Assembly (NCBI GenBank): GCA_021787255.1
Contig: JAJYMD010000122.1
Span: forward strand, 1 to 5,757
Direction: 5' to 3'
Length of the DNA: 5,757 bases
DNA from: Actinomycetes bacterium
Lineage (GTDB): Bacteria; Actinomycetota; Acidimicrobiia; Acidimicrobiales; RAAP-2
A program made the translations under genes and the position numbers. The notes under the pieces were generated by a model, which worked only from the letters and a program-made list of their open reading frames with translations, was not told where the DNA came from and did no database searches. Positions 1-5,636 of this stretch are shown here, one piece after another (the stretch's first letter is position 1; every line of letters begins with the position of its first letter).

Positions 1-891
1 CTGGAGCTCGCAACCGGCATCGCGGTGGCCTTCGCGCGCAATCCGATGACGCTCGCGACCGTGGCGAACGACCTCCAGCAGCTCTCGAAGGGCCGCTTCG
101 TGCTCGGGCTCGGATCGCAGATCAAGCCGCACATCACCAAGCGGTTCTCCATGCCGTGGTCTCGCCCGGCTCCCCGGATGCGCGAGCTCGTGACCGCGAT
201 CCGTGCGATCTGGAAGACCTGGGAGACCGGTACGCGACTCGACTTCCGAGGCGAGTTCTACACCCACACCCTCATGACGCCGTTCTTCGACCCCGGACCG
301 AACCCCTTCGGCAATCCGAAGATCGTCCTCGCCGCGGTCGGCACGCACATGGCGGAGGTCGCCGGCGAGGTGGGCGACGGTCTCATGGCCCATCCGTTCA
401 CCACCGCGCGCTACGTGCGCGAGGTGAGCCTCCCCGCGTTGGAGCGGGGTGCGGCGAAGGCCGGCAAGACGCGAAGGGACCTCGTGGTCTCGCTTCCCGG
501 GCTCGTCGTGACCGGGTCCACCGAGGAGGAGCTCACGGCGAGCGCCAAGGCCGCGAAGACCCAGCTCGCCTTCTACGGCTCGACGCCCAGCTACCGCCCG
601 GTCCTCGAGCTGCACGGCTGGGGGGAGCTCCAAGACGAGCTGCACGCTCGCTCGAAGCGCGGCGACTGGGACACGATGGGCGAGCTGGTCGACGACGAGG
701 TCCTCCAGACGTTCGCCGTGGTCGCACCCCCAGGGCGCGTCGCCGACGCCGTGCTCGAACGCTGGGGCGGTCTCGTCGACCGGTTCAGCTTCTCCACGCC
801 GATCCCCGCAGCGCAGATGGCGACGGTGATCGCCGCCTTCCACGACGTCGCAGACAGCGCGCAGGCTCGGCCGCACGGCGAGAACGGCTAG
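1..891 (+). CDS. F420-dependent LLM-class oxidoreductase (partial, 5' end missing)
   Basis: This is a luciferase-like monooxygenase family oxidoreductase that probably uses reduced or oxidised coenzyme F420 in the cytoplasm. Its substrate cannot be read from the sequence. The frame is open from base 1 to the TAG at 889-891 (296 visible residues). The conserved ATGIAVAFARNPMTLA strand is already under way at the window edge, so roughly 50 N-terminal residues lie outside; the GTG at 25 is an internal valine, not the start. Residues 31-40 read GRFVLGLGSQ, followed by IKPHITKRFSMPWSRPAPRM. I recognise this signature from the actinobacterial F420-dependent subfamily I know as TIGR03617. The rest of the TIM barrel follows through VDRFSFSTPIPAA near the C-terminus, with no frame break. 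It converges on leuS and ends 3 bases before a strong hairpin. Family assignment is confident; physiological role is unknown. Confidence 0.9.
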   Translation: MELATGIAVAFARNPMTLATVANDLQQLSKGRFVLGLGSQIKPHITKRFSMPWSRPAPRMRELVTAIRAIWKTWETGTRLDFRGEFYTHTLMTPFFDPGPNPFGNPKIVLAAVGTHMAEVAGEVGDGLMAHPFTTARYVREVSLPALERGAAKAGKTRRDLVVSLPGLVVTGSTEEELTASAKAAKTQLAFYGSTPSYRPVLELHGWGELQDELHARSKRGDWDTMGELVDDEVLQTFAVVAPPGRVADAVLERWGGLVDRFSFSTPIPAAQMATVIAAFHDVADSAQARPHGENG

Positions 892-893
892 CT

Positions 894-921
894 CCAGGCG
901 GCGAGACGGCCCGCCGCCTGG
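894..921 (+). terminator. Hairpin terminator after the oxidoreductase gene
   Basis: A perfect 10-bp inverted repeat (CCAGGCGGCG, 8-base loop AGACGGCC, CGCCGCCTGG) starts 3 bases after the stop codon. No T-tract follows on the plus strand, which is common for GC-rich actinobacterial hairpins. It lies between convergent genes and could also serve leuS from the other side, although it is about 190 bases past the leuS stop. Function is inferred from symmetry and position. Confidence 0.6.
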
Positions 922-1114
922 GCGCGCCGGGGAGGCGCGGACCGACGTGCAGGTACCCGAAGGCCGCGAGCGGTCGTGTCGCCACGCCACGCCGGGGCCA
1001 CGTCGGTCTCCCAGCCGGCGAAGAGGAACCAGGCCGTCGCGGCAGTCTCGTCGCGGGTTCGGCTGGTGGCCTGCGGTATCGGAGCGACCGCGCCTTCCCC
1101 CTCGAAGAGAACCT

Positions 1115-3625
1115 TCAGGCAGGACAGGCAGGAGCCGACGTGCTCGAAGTGACGACGTTCACGAGCCGAGGGGCGCGCACGACGACCCGTGCGGGCGGCG
1201 CACCTCCGAGCGCGTCGGCGACTCGTGCCGATCCCAGCGCGGCGGCACGCGCGTCGTCCTCGCCGATCGTCGCGGGGACCTCGAGCCGGTCACGGACCTT
1301 GCCGTTCACCTGCACGACCATCGTGACCGTCTCCTCGGCGACGAGCGCAGGATCGAACTCGGGCCACTTGCACGCGTGCAGCCGTCCGCCGTGGCGCCGC
1401 TCCCACAGCTCCGCGGTCACGTGCGGCGCCATGGGCGCGAGCAGCTGCAAGAGCGCGTCGACGGCCTCGTCGAGCACGTCCGCGTGGGGATCCTCGCGCG
1501 CGTAGCGCTGGAGCAGGTTGACCTGCTCCATGCAGCGCGCGACCGCGGTGTTGTAGGACCAGCGCTCGATGTCCGTGGTCACCTGCTGGATCGCGCGGTG
1601 CGTCGCGCGGCGCACCTCGGCGTCGGCCTCCCGCAACACGCCGGCCCGGGTGCAGGTCGCGCCGGTCGCGCCGGGCTCCGCGAGCCGCCACAGGCGATCG
1701 AGGAACCGGCGGCAGCCCTCGATGACCTCGTCCGTCTGGTCGGTCCAGTCGAAGTCGTCCGTCGGCGGCCCGACGAAGAGATGGAAGAGCCGGAGCGCGT
1801 CGGCCCCGACGCTCTCGTAGTAGCGCGCAGGCGCGATCAGGTTCCCCTTCGACTTCGACATCTTGGAGCCCGCCATCCGGATCATGCCCTGGGTGAACAA
1901 GCGGCGGAACGGCTCGCGCGGAAGGCCTCCGGGCGCGAGCCCCACGTCGATGAGCGCGCGAGTGAAGAACCTCGCGTACATGAGGTGCAAGATCGCATGC
2001 TCGATGCCGCCGATGTACTGATCGACCGGCATCCAGTGGACCACCGCTGCAGGGCTGAAGGGTGCCTCCGCATCGAAGGGGTCGCAGAACCGGAGGAAGT
2101 ACCAGCTCGAGTCGACGAAGGTGTCCATCGTGTCGGTCTCGCGCTCGGCGGGCTCGCCGCAGATCGGGCAAACGGTGTGCCTGAAGCCTTCGTGGGACGC
2201 GAGAGGGGACTGCCCGGTCGGGAGGAACTCGACGTCGTCGGGAGCGAGCACCGGCAACTGGTCCTCGGGGACGGGCACTGCGCCGTGCACCTGGCAGTGG
2301 ACGATCGGGATCGGGCAGCCCCAGAACCGCTGGCGCGAGACGAGCCAGTCGCGCAGCCGGTAGTTCACCTTGCGGCGACCGCGACCCTCTGCTTCGAGGA
2401 ACCGGATCGCTGCGTCCTTCGCCTCGGCGACCCTCAGGCCGTCGAGGAAGCCGCTGTTGATCTTCACCCCGTCGCCCCCGTAGGCCTCGCCACCCTGGTC
2501 GTCCCAGCCTTCGGGCGGTTCGACCGTGCGCACGATGGGCAGGCCGTGGAGCTTCGCGAACACCCAGTCACGCTGGTCCTCCGCGGGCACGGCCATGATC
2601 GCCCCGGTGCCGTACCCCATGAGCACGTAGTCGGCGACGTAGAGAGGAACCTGCTCCCCGTTGAACGGGTTGACCACGAAGCTGCCGGTGAACGCGCCAC
2701 GCTTCTCGAGCCCCGGCCCGACGTCGGCCGACGACGTCCGCTCGATCTCGGATTCCGACGCAGCACGCACGCGCAGGTCCGCGACGGCCGCGCGGTGCTC
2801 CTCCGTCGTCACTAAGTCGACGAGCGGATGCTCGGGCGCCATGACCGCATAAGTCATCCCGAAGGTCGTGTCCGGCCTCGTGGTGAAGACCCTGAGCGTG
2901 AGATCGGGGCGCCCGACCACCTCGAGATCGATCTCCGCGCCCTCGGACCGCCCGATCCAGTTGCGCTGCATGACCTTCACTCGCTCGGGCCACTCGAGGC
3001 CGTCGAGCGCCTCGAGCAGCTCGTCGGCGTAGGCGGTGATCTTGAAGAACCACTGCTCGAGGTAGCGGATGACGACGACGTCGCCGGAGCGCTCGCAGCG
3101 TCCGTCGGGGAGGACCTGCTCGTTGGCGAGCACGGTCTGGCACCCAGGGCACCAATTGACCGGCGCGTTCGCTCGGTAGGCGAGACCGGCCTTCAGGAGG
3201 CGAAGGAAGATGAGCTGCGTCCAGTGGATGTAGCTCGGGTCGTGGCTGCGGACCTCGCGCCGCCAGTCGTAGACCGCACCGAGGCGGACGAGCGACTCCT
3301 TCAGCTCGGCGATGCGCGCATCGGTGAAGACGCGCGGGTGGGTGCCGGTCCGGATGGCGGCGTTCTCCGCGGGCAGCCCGAAGGAGTCGAACCCGATCGG
3401 CGAGAGCACCGCCTTGCCCCGCATGGTCTGGTAGCGCACGACGAGGTCGCCGAAGGTGTAGTTACGGACATGGCCCTGGTGGGCTGGACCCGACGGGTAC
3501 GGGTACATGCACAGCGCGTAGAAAGGTGGCCGGGGGTCGTCGTTGTCGACCTCGTAGGTCCCTTCGTCACGCCACCTCGCCTGCCATTTCGTCTCGATCG
3601 CCTGCGCGTCGTAGGCCCTTGCCAT
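1115..3625 (-). CDS. leuS: Leucyl-tRNA synthetase
   Basis: Class I aminoacyl-tRNA synthetase that charges tRNA-Leu with leucine in the cytoplasm and edits mischarged products. The 836-residue length fits bacterial LeuRS. Visible landmarks: the HIGH-type motif as HQGH at 49-52 after PYPSG; a CxxC pair at 159-162; the CP1 editing domain from about 220 to 420, with TTRPDT at 248-253 and [15 protein letters not shown] at 339-353; a second CxxC at 486-489; the KMSKS loop at 588-592 (SKMSKSKGN); then the anticodon-binding and C-terminal domains, including VQVNGKVRD at 771-779. The ATG at 3625 was chosen because [15 protein letters not shown] is the expected N-terminus. An upstream in-frame start would add 43 low-complexity residues and run over the promoter. 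The last 12 or so residues after RLVNVV extend beyond the usual family end. No disabling mutation is seen. It is divergent from tRNA-Ala. Confidence 0.97.
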   Translation of the reverse strand: MARAYDAQAIETKWQARWRDEGTYEVDNDDPRPPFYALCMYPYPSGPAHQGHVRNYTFGDLVVRYQTMRGKAVLSPIGFDSFGLPAENAAIRTGTHPRVFTDARIAELKESLVRLGAVYDWRREVRSHDPSYIHWTQLIFLRLLKAGLAYRANAPVNWCPGCQTVLANEQVLPDGRCERSGDVVVIRYLEQWFFKITAYADELLEALDGLEWPERVKVMQRNWIGRSEGAEIDLEVVGRPDLTLRVFTTRPDTTFGMTYAVMAPEHPLVDLVTTEEHRAAVADLRVRAASESEIERTSSADVGPGLEKRGAFTGSFVVNPFNGEQVPLYVADYVLMGYGTGAIMAVPAEDQRDWVFAKLHGLPIVRTVEPPEGWDDQGGEAYGGDGVKINSGFLDGLRVAEAKDAAIRFLEAEGRGRRKVNYRLRDWLVSRQRFWGCPIPIVHCQVHGAVPVPEDQLPVLAPDDVEFLPTGQSPLASHEGFRHTVCPICGEPAERETDTMDTFVDSSWYFLRFCDPFDAEAPFSPAAVVHWMPVDQYIGGIEHAILHLMYARFFTRALIDVGLAPGGLPREPFRRLFTQGMIRMAGSKMSKSKGNLIAPARYYESVGADALRLFHLFVGPPTDDFDWTDQTDEVIEGCRRFLDRLWRLAEPGATGATCTRAGVLREADAEVRRATHRAIQQVTTDIERWSYNTAVARCMEQVNLLQRYAREDPHADVLDEAVDALLQLLAPMAPHVTAELWERRHGGRLHACKWPEFDPALVAEETVTMVVQVNGKVRDRLEVPATIGEDDARAAALGSARVADALGGAPPARVVVRAPRLVNVVTSSTSAPACPA

Positions 3626-3633
3626 GGGCGGCG

Positions 3634-3639
3634 ATGCTA
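3634..3639 (-). promoter_or_regulatory. Putative leuS -10 box (leaderless start)
   Basis: On the minus strand TAGCAT (TAnnnT type) lies 8 bases before the leuS ATG. No purine-rich Shine-Dalgarno sequence is present between them. Transcription starting about 7 bases after the hexamer would begin at or just before the ATG, the arrangement of actinobacterial leaderless mRNAs. No convincing -35 hexamer is visible. Confidence 0.45.
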
Positions 3640-3733
3640 CCGTCGGGTCGCGGCGGCGCTGGGAGATGGCTTGCCGCTGCTCCGAGGCTCGCGACGAGCC
3701 CGGTACCCTCGGAGCGCTCGACGACGGACCTGG

Positions 3734-3739
3734 TAGCGT
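3734..3739 (+). promoter_or_regulatory. Putative -10 box for tRNA-Ala
   Basis: TAGCGT preceded by TGG (extended -10 style) ends 17 bases before the mature tRNA 5' end, giving a predicted start near 3746 and a short 5' leader. It resembles the divergent leuS box (GGTAGCAT versus GGTAGCGT). No clear -35 hexamer is present, so this rests on position and similarity. Confidence 0.4.
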
Positions 3740-3756
3740 GGTTCGTCGTCGCACCC

Positions 3757-3830
3757 GGGGGCGTAGCTCAGTTGGTAGAGCGCTTGACTGGCAGTCAAGA
3801 GGTCCGGGGGTTCGAGTCCCCTCGCCTCCA
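3757..3830 (+). tRNA. tRNA-Ala (anticodon GGC)
   Basis: A full cloverleaf folds by eye. The 7-bp acceptor stem pairs GGGGGCG (3757-3763) with CGCCTCC (3823-3829) and includes the G3-U70 wobble pair that is the alanine identity element. The D stem is GCTC/GAGC. The anticodon stem CTTGA/TCAAG carries loop CTGGCAG with anticodon GGC at 3790-3792, reading GCC alanine codons. The T stem GGGGG/CCCCT carries loop TTCGAGT. The discriminator is A3830. Bases 3831-3833 are CCG, so the final CCA is not fully encoded. The variable region (3800-3805) is 6 bases, one more than usual. The 3' end borders an apparent integrated-element remnant. Confidence 0.95.
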
Positions 3831-3885
3831 CCGATAAGTCCAGGTCAGAGGCTATATAGGCGACAGGGGACCGGACCTCCGCGGT

Positions 3886-3907
3886 CGCTTGTCAACCGCT
3901 TGTCAAC
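3886..3907 (+). repeat. Tandem 11-bp direct repeat next to the tRNA
   Basis: CGCTTGTCAAC occurs twice with no gap (3886-3896 and 3897-3907), 56 bases beyond the tRNA 3' end. Short direct repeats between an attachment site and an integrase gene are commonly arm-type integrase or excisionase binding sites; that role is inferred here. A near match, GCTTGACAAC, lies at 5025-5034 on the same strand, close to the upstream end of the integrase remnant. Each copy also contains TTGTCA, which resembles a -35 hexamer. Confidence 0.7.
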
Positions 3908-3959
3908 GGAATCGCTGAGCAAGGATGCTTCGGGGGCACCAGCGGGAACATCCTCCACC

Positions 3960-3965
3960 TACGCT
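3960..3965 (+). promoter_or_regulatory. Possible -10 box for the 4006 gene
   Basis: TACGCT fits the TAnnnT pattern and would place a transcription start near 3972, giving a leader of about 33 bases that includes the Shine-Dalgarno sequence. No matching -35 hexamer is evident at the right spacing. An alternative promoter would use TTGTCA of the tandem repeat (3900-3905) with GATGCT at 3924-3929. Confidence 0.25.
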
Positions 3966-3990
3966 GTGGGTGAAGTGCCTCCTGGGAAGA

Positions 3991-3997
3991 GGGGGAG
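3991..3997 (+). promoter_or_regulatory. Ribosome binding site of the 4006 gene
   Basis: GGGGGAG, within the longer purine run AAGAGGGGGAG, ends 8 bases before the ATG at 4006. It supports that ATG over the internal ATG at 4033, which has no comparable purine tract upstream. Confidence 0.6.
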
Positions 3998-4005
3998 CCT
4001 GACCC

Positions 4006-4215
4006 ATGACCGCTCAGACTGACGAAATCGTGATGACTCGCGATGAGATCGCAGCACTGATCGAGAGCGAGGCGCAGCGCCGGTATGGCATCAGTGCCGC
4101 CGAGCTCGTCCGCCAGGTTCGCGGGGGGACGTTCTATGAGTGTGGGAACGCGGCCGATCTGATCGGCCTCGCTCGGCTGCTTGGTGCCGCAGACGAACTC
4201 GGACTCGCGGTCTAG
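4006..4215 (+). CDS. Small hypothetical protein (69 aa)
   Basis: I do not recognise a named family. The protein is acidic and looks helical. After a short leader comes MTRDEIAALIESEAQRRYG (residues 10-28), then ISAAELVRQVRGGTFYECG, then ADLIGLARLLGAADELG at the C-terminus. There is no signal peptide, membrane segment or obvious DNA-binding motif. The start is supported by a purine-rich Shine-Dalgarno sequence 8 bases upstream. Amino-acid composition and codon use look like genuine coding. The gene is the first after tRNA-Ala and lies inside the apparent element remnant, so it is probably cargo. Its last 35 bases overlap the possible frame that starts at 4181. The general layout (helix with E/D-E-I, ISxxEL, AxLIxLARLL) resembles small accessory proteins of actinobacterial mobile DNA, but I cannot assign a function. 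Confidence 0.65.
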   Translation: MTAQTDEIVMTRDEIAALIESEAQRRYGISAAELVRQVRGGTFYECGNAADLIGLARLLGAADELGLAV

Positions 4216-4429
4216 TCTTGACCTCCTGCTTGGTGAGGTTCGTCGACGAACCGACGACTTCAAGGCGGGCAACGGCGGTTCCTTCAAGGCGTTCCGCGAC
4301 CTCGCGGCCCTGCTGCTCAGTCGTACTGTCATGGCAACAGGCGAAGCACCTCGCTTGGTGAGCCTCCAAGGTTCCCCCGACAGGCGCGTCCTGGGGGTAC
4401 GAGCGGGGCGACGAGTCCTCTGCGGCTGA
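4181..4429 (+). CDS. Possible small hypothetical protein overlapping the 4006 gene
   Basis: This is a weakly supported frame of up to 82 residues. Its middle part looks like real protein and has strongly GC-biased third positions: DLLLGEVRRRTDDFKAGNG and then SFKAFRDLAALLLSR, encoded by about 4216-4325. The possible starts are TTG 4181 or GTG 4184, both inside the end of the preceding gene, and neither has a Shine-Dalgarno sequence. A coupled start or a frame-damaged gene is therefore possible. After about 4340 the frame loses natural composition (SPDRRVLGVRAGRR) and ends at 4429. The opposite strand is also open here (4091-4369), but its composition is less convincing. No family is recognised. 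The middle section is the part I would trust. Confidence 0.35.
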   Translation: MVPQTNSDSRSSLDLLLGEVRRRTDDFKAGNGGSFKAFRDLAALLLSRTVMATGEAPRLVSLQGSPDRRVLGVRAGRRVLCG

Positions 4430-4551
4430 CGAATGGTCACTTCCTACGGCTGATCGTGCACCTTGAGCTTTCCGATACCGAGGATGGTCGGCGTTTGAAG
4501 GTCGTCAGTTCCAGCTACCAATACCAGCTCGACGCACAGGGGGAGACATGG
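4426..4551 (+). pseudogene. Truncated hypothetical coding remnant
   Basis: A plus-strand frame here reads LTNGHFLRLIVHLELSDT, then EDGRRLKVVSSSYQYQLDA, then QGETW. This is natural-looking protein with a charged beta-strand pattern. Beyond the TGG at 4549-4551 the same frame merely reads the antisense of the integrase remnant until a TGA at 4627-4629, so the original C-terminus is missing. The only ordinary start codon in frame is GTG 4456, with no good Shine-Dalgarno sequence. Upstream the frame stays open without a start back to 4234. It may be a small cargo gene cut by a deletion. I do not recognise the family and cannot exclude that this is a short chance frame. Confidence 0.4.
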
Positions 4552-5044
4552 GTGCGCGTAGATCCCGAGCGTGATCGTGGGCGAGGCGTGCCCCAGCGGC
4601 TCCGAGACCACCTTCACCGGAAACCCTGAGGCAAGCATGAGCGACGCCGCCGTGTGGCGCGTGTCGTGCAGCCGGATGCGTGGCAGGCCCAGCTCACTGA
4701 CTCTGCGCTCGAACCAGGTCGAAAGCGACTCGGGACGGCACGGCGCGCCCAGCTCGTCGGCGAGCAGCCATCCGCCGTCGTCGTAGGCGGGTCCTGCGGC
4801 CAGCTTCTCGGCGGCCTGGCGAGCCTTGTGCGCCCTGAGCATTGAGACGAGGGCGTCGTCCAGCGGCACGGTCCGGCGTCCTGCGGCGGTCTTGGGGGCG
4901 CTCTCGACGGCCTTTTCCGTCCACGACGACGCGCGTCGTGGTCAGGCGCAGCACTCCGGTGTCGAGGTCCACGTCGTCCCACCGAAGGCCGCAGAGCTCG
5001 CCGCGACGAAGTTCTCGTGTGGCGGCTTGACAACGAGAGGAGCA
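4444..5044 (-). pseudogene. Tyrosine recombinase (phage-type integrase) remnant
   Basis: Site-specific recombinase of the lambda-integrase family that would have inserted and excised the element. Two minus-strand frames carry consecutive parts of one catalytic domain. The first (5044 to about 4912) reads ATRELRRGELCGLRWDDVDL and DTGVLRLTTTRVVVDGK, with the first catalytic Arg in RRGE at 5008-4997. The second (about 4910 to 4549) reads KAVESAPKTAAGRRTVPLDD and later RLHDTRHTAASLML (HxxR at 4668-4657), then LGHASPTITLGIYAH, with the GH histidine at 4590-4588 and the nucleophile Tyr at 4560-4558. One surplus base in GGAAAAGG (4911-4912) separates the frames. After YAH the usual tail is replaced by unrelated residues to the TAG at 4444. 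The N-terminal arm- and core-binding domains are missing or eroded past a TGA at 5045-5047. All catalytic residues remain, but the gene is broken. Confidence 0.85.
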
Positions 5045-5240
5045 TCAACGGTTCACGACCCTCGACGCGAGCACTTCGATCGGCGGCAGACGAAGAGAGG
5101 TCGGCGATGGTGAGGAGACCGGTTCACACCAGGTGCCAGAGCAGCCGTGCGCTCGACGTGCACCGCCTCGACGCGCCCGACGGCGTTGCGCGCTCCCGGC
5201 GCCGGCGCTCCGCGAAGGCGAGGGCACGGCGACGTGATGG
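5045..5240. other. Stretch without a confident gene
   Basis: No frame on either strand is convincing. On the minus strand one frame (about 5121-5028) reads GLLTIADLSSSAADRS and then EPLMLLSLS, which would fit the linker and first helix before an integrase RRGEL motif. It is in a different frame from the catalytic part and has a stop upstream, so it may be eroded integrase sequence. Another minus-strand frame begins with a GTG at 5244 that overlaps the stop of the frame at 5241-5468 (GTGA) and ends at 5053, but its composition is poor. Confidence 0.4.
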
Positions 5241-5468
5241 TCACGCTGGTTCTCCCGTCGCCCCTCCGGCGTAGGCCATGGCAGGCCCTGCCGGTTCGCC
5301 ACCGAAACGGCGCCGCTCGGCTGCAGCGGCGTCGCCGCTCCTGATCACCGGCTCGCCGGGCCACTCCGGAACCTTGCCTGGGCACCACGCCGGCAAGCTC
5401 CCCGTCGTGCGCTGGTGGGGCTCGTGAGCCGCCACGAGCGGGCATCGCAAGATCCGCGCCAAGCTCAT
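5241..5468 (-). CDS. Possible small hypothetical protein (75 aa)
   Basis: Weakly supported. The ATG at 5468 is preceded by TAGGGT with 7 bases between them, the same leaderless-type arrangement as leuS. There is no Shine-Dalgarno sequence. The frame has fairly GC-biased third positions and a segment of plausible protein, SLPAWCPGKVPEWPGEPVIR, followed by a low-complexity Ala/Gly/Arg end. No family, helix-turn-helix or membrane segment is recognised. A 7-bp hairpin (5420-5439, GCTCGTG/CACGAGC) lies inside it. It follows 10 bases after the stop of the broken gene on its right. In DNA this GC-rich a chance frame of this length is quite possible. Confidence 0.25.
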   Translation of the reverse strand: MSLARILRCPLVAAHEPHQRTTGSLPAWCPGKVPEWPGEPVIRSGDAAAAERRRFGGEPAGPAMAYAGGATGEPA

Positions 5469-5478
5469 GCGGCCGACC

Positions 5479-5580
5479 CTACGGAGCGGCTGTGACGCGG
5501 GCAGCGTCGAGGACGAGGGCTTCCGCCAACGCGGCGAACAGGTCTCCGGCCTTGCCGAAGGCCGAGCAGCCGACCAGATC
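5479..5580 (-). pseudogene. Displaced 3' end of the gene at the right edge
   Basis: A minus-strand frame from about 5580 to the TAG at 5481-5479 reads DLVGCSAFGKAGDLFAALAE and then ALVLDAARVTAAP. It looks like a genuine helical C-terminus with GC-rich third positions. Upstream the same frame runs into a TGA inside the 14-bp repeat array, and it has no start codon of its own. If the 59 bases between 5581 and 5639 were removed, it would continue in frame from the partial gene on the right (RFV joined to DLVG). I infer that the repeat array split one gene. An alternative is a chance frame: the plus strand is open here too, but with an Arg/Ala/Ser-rich product. Confidence 0.4.
5547..5564 (-). terminator. 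Hairpin, possible terminator
   Basis: A perfect 7-bp inverted repeat (CGGCCTT, loop GCCG, AAGGCCG) lies 73 bases beyond the stop of the partial minus-strand gene at the right edge. There is no clear T-tract on either side. If the displaced coding fragment at 5479-5580 is real, this symmetry falls inside it and may be incidental. Confidence 0.25.
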
Positions 5581-5628
5581 AGCAGAACCAGATCAGCAGA
5601 ACCAGATCAGCAGAACCAGATCAGCAGA
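5573..5628 (+). repeat. Four-copy 14-bp tandem repeat
   Basis: ACCAGATCAGCAGA is repeated four times without gaps or mismatches, and a degenerate piece (GCAGCAGATCAGAC) follows to 5642. Each copy contains GATC within TGATCT/AGATCA-like symmetry. The unit is not a multiple of three, so frames rotate through it and stops appear. It begins just past the stop codon of the partial minus-strand gene. Confidence 0.95.
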
Positions 5629-5636
5629 GCAGCAGA

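Noticed and set aside
156..1505. Open plus-strand frame of 449 codons
   Set aside because: It overlaps the oxidoreductase in another frame and then leuS antisense; the Arg-rich product has no domain pattern.
947..2815. Long open frame on the plus strand (622 codons)
   Set aside because: It is antisense to leuS; the Arg/Ala/Asp-rich composition is a shadow of GC-rich codons, and all LeuRS motifs are on the minus strand.
2828..3736. Plus-strand frame of 302 codons
   Set aside because: Antisense to the leuS catalytic and editing domains, with no independent support.
3626..3754. N-terminal extension of leuS by 43 residues
   Set aside because: The added residues are low-complexity, cover the likely leuS promoter and approach the tRNA; the family N-terminus begins at ATG 3625.
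3526..4022. Small frames running through the tRNA on both strands
   Set aside because: Products such as [20 protein letters not shown] are the familiar false translations of tRNA sequence.
3892..4440. Minus-strand frame of 182 codons over the small plus-strand genes
   Set aside because: It opposes the 4006 gene, which has a ribosome binding site and better composition; the product is Arg/Ser/Pro-rich.
4614..5048. Minus-strand frame of 144 codons over the integrase
   Set aside because: Most of it is a shadow frame of the integrase; only its first dozen residues could be eroded integrase sequence.
5420..5439. 7-bp hairpin GCTCGTG/CACGAGC as a terminator
   Set aside because: No T-tract and no supported gene ends next to it; short symmetries like this are frequent in GC-rich DNA.
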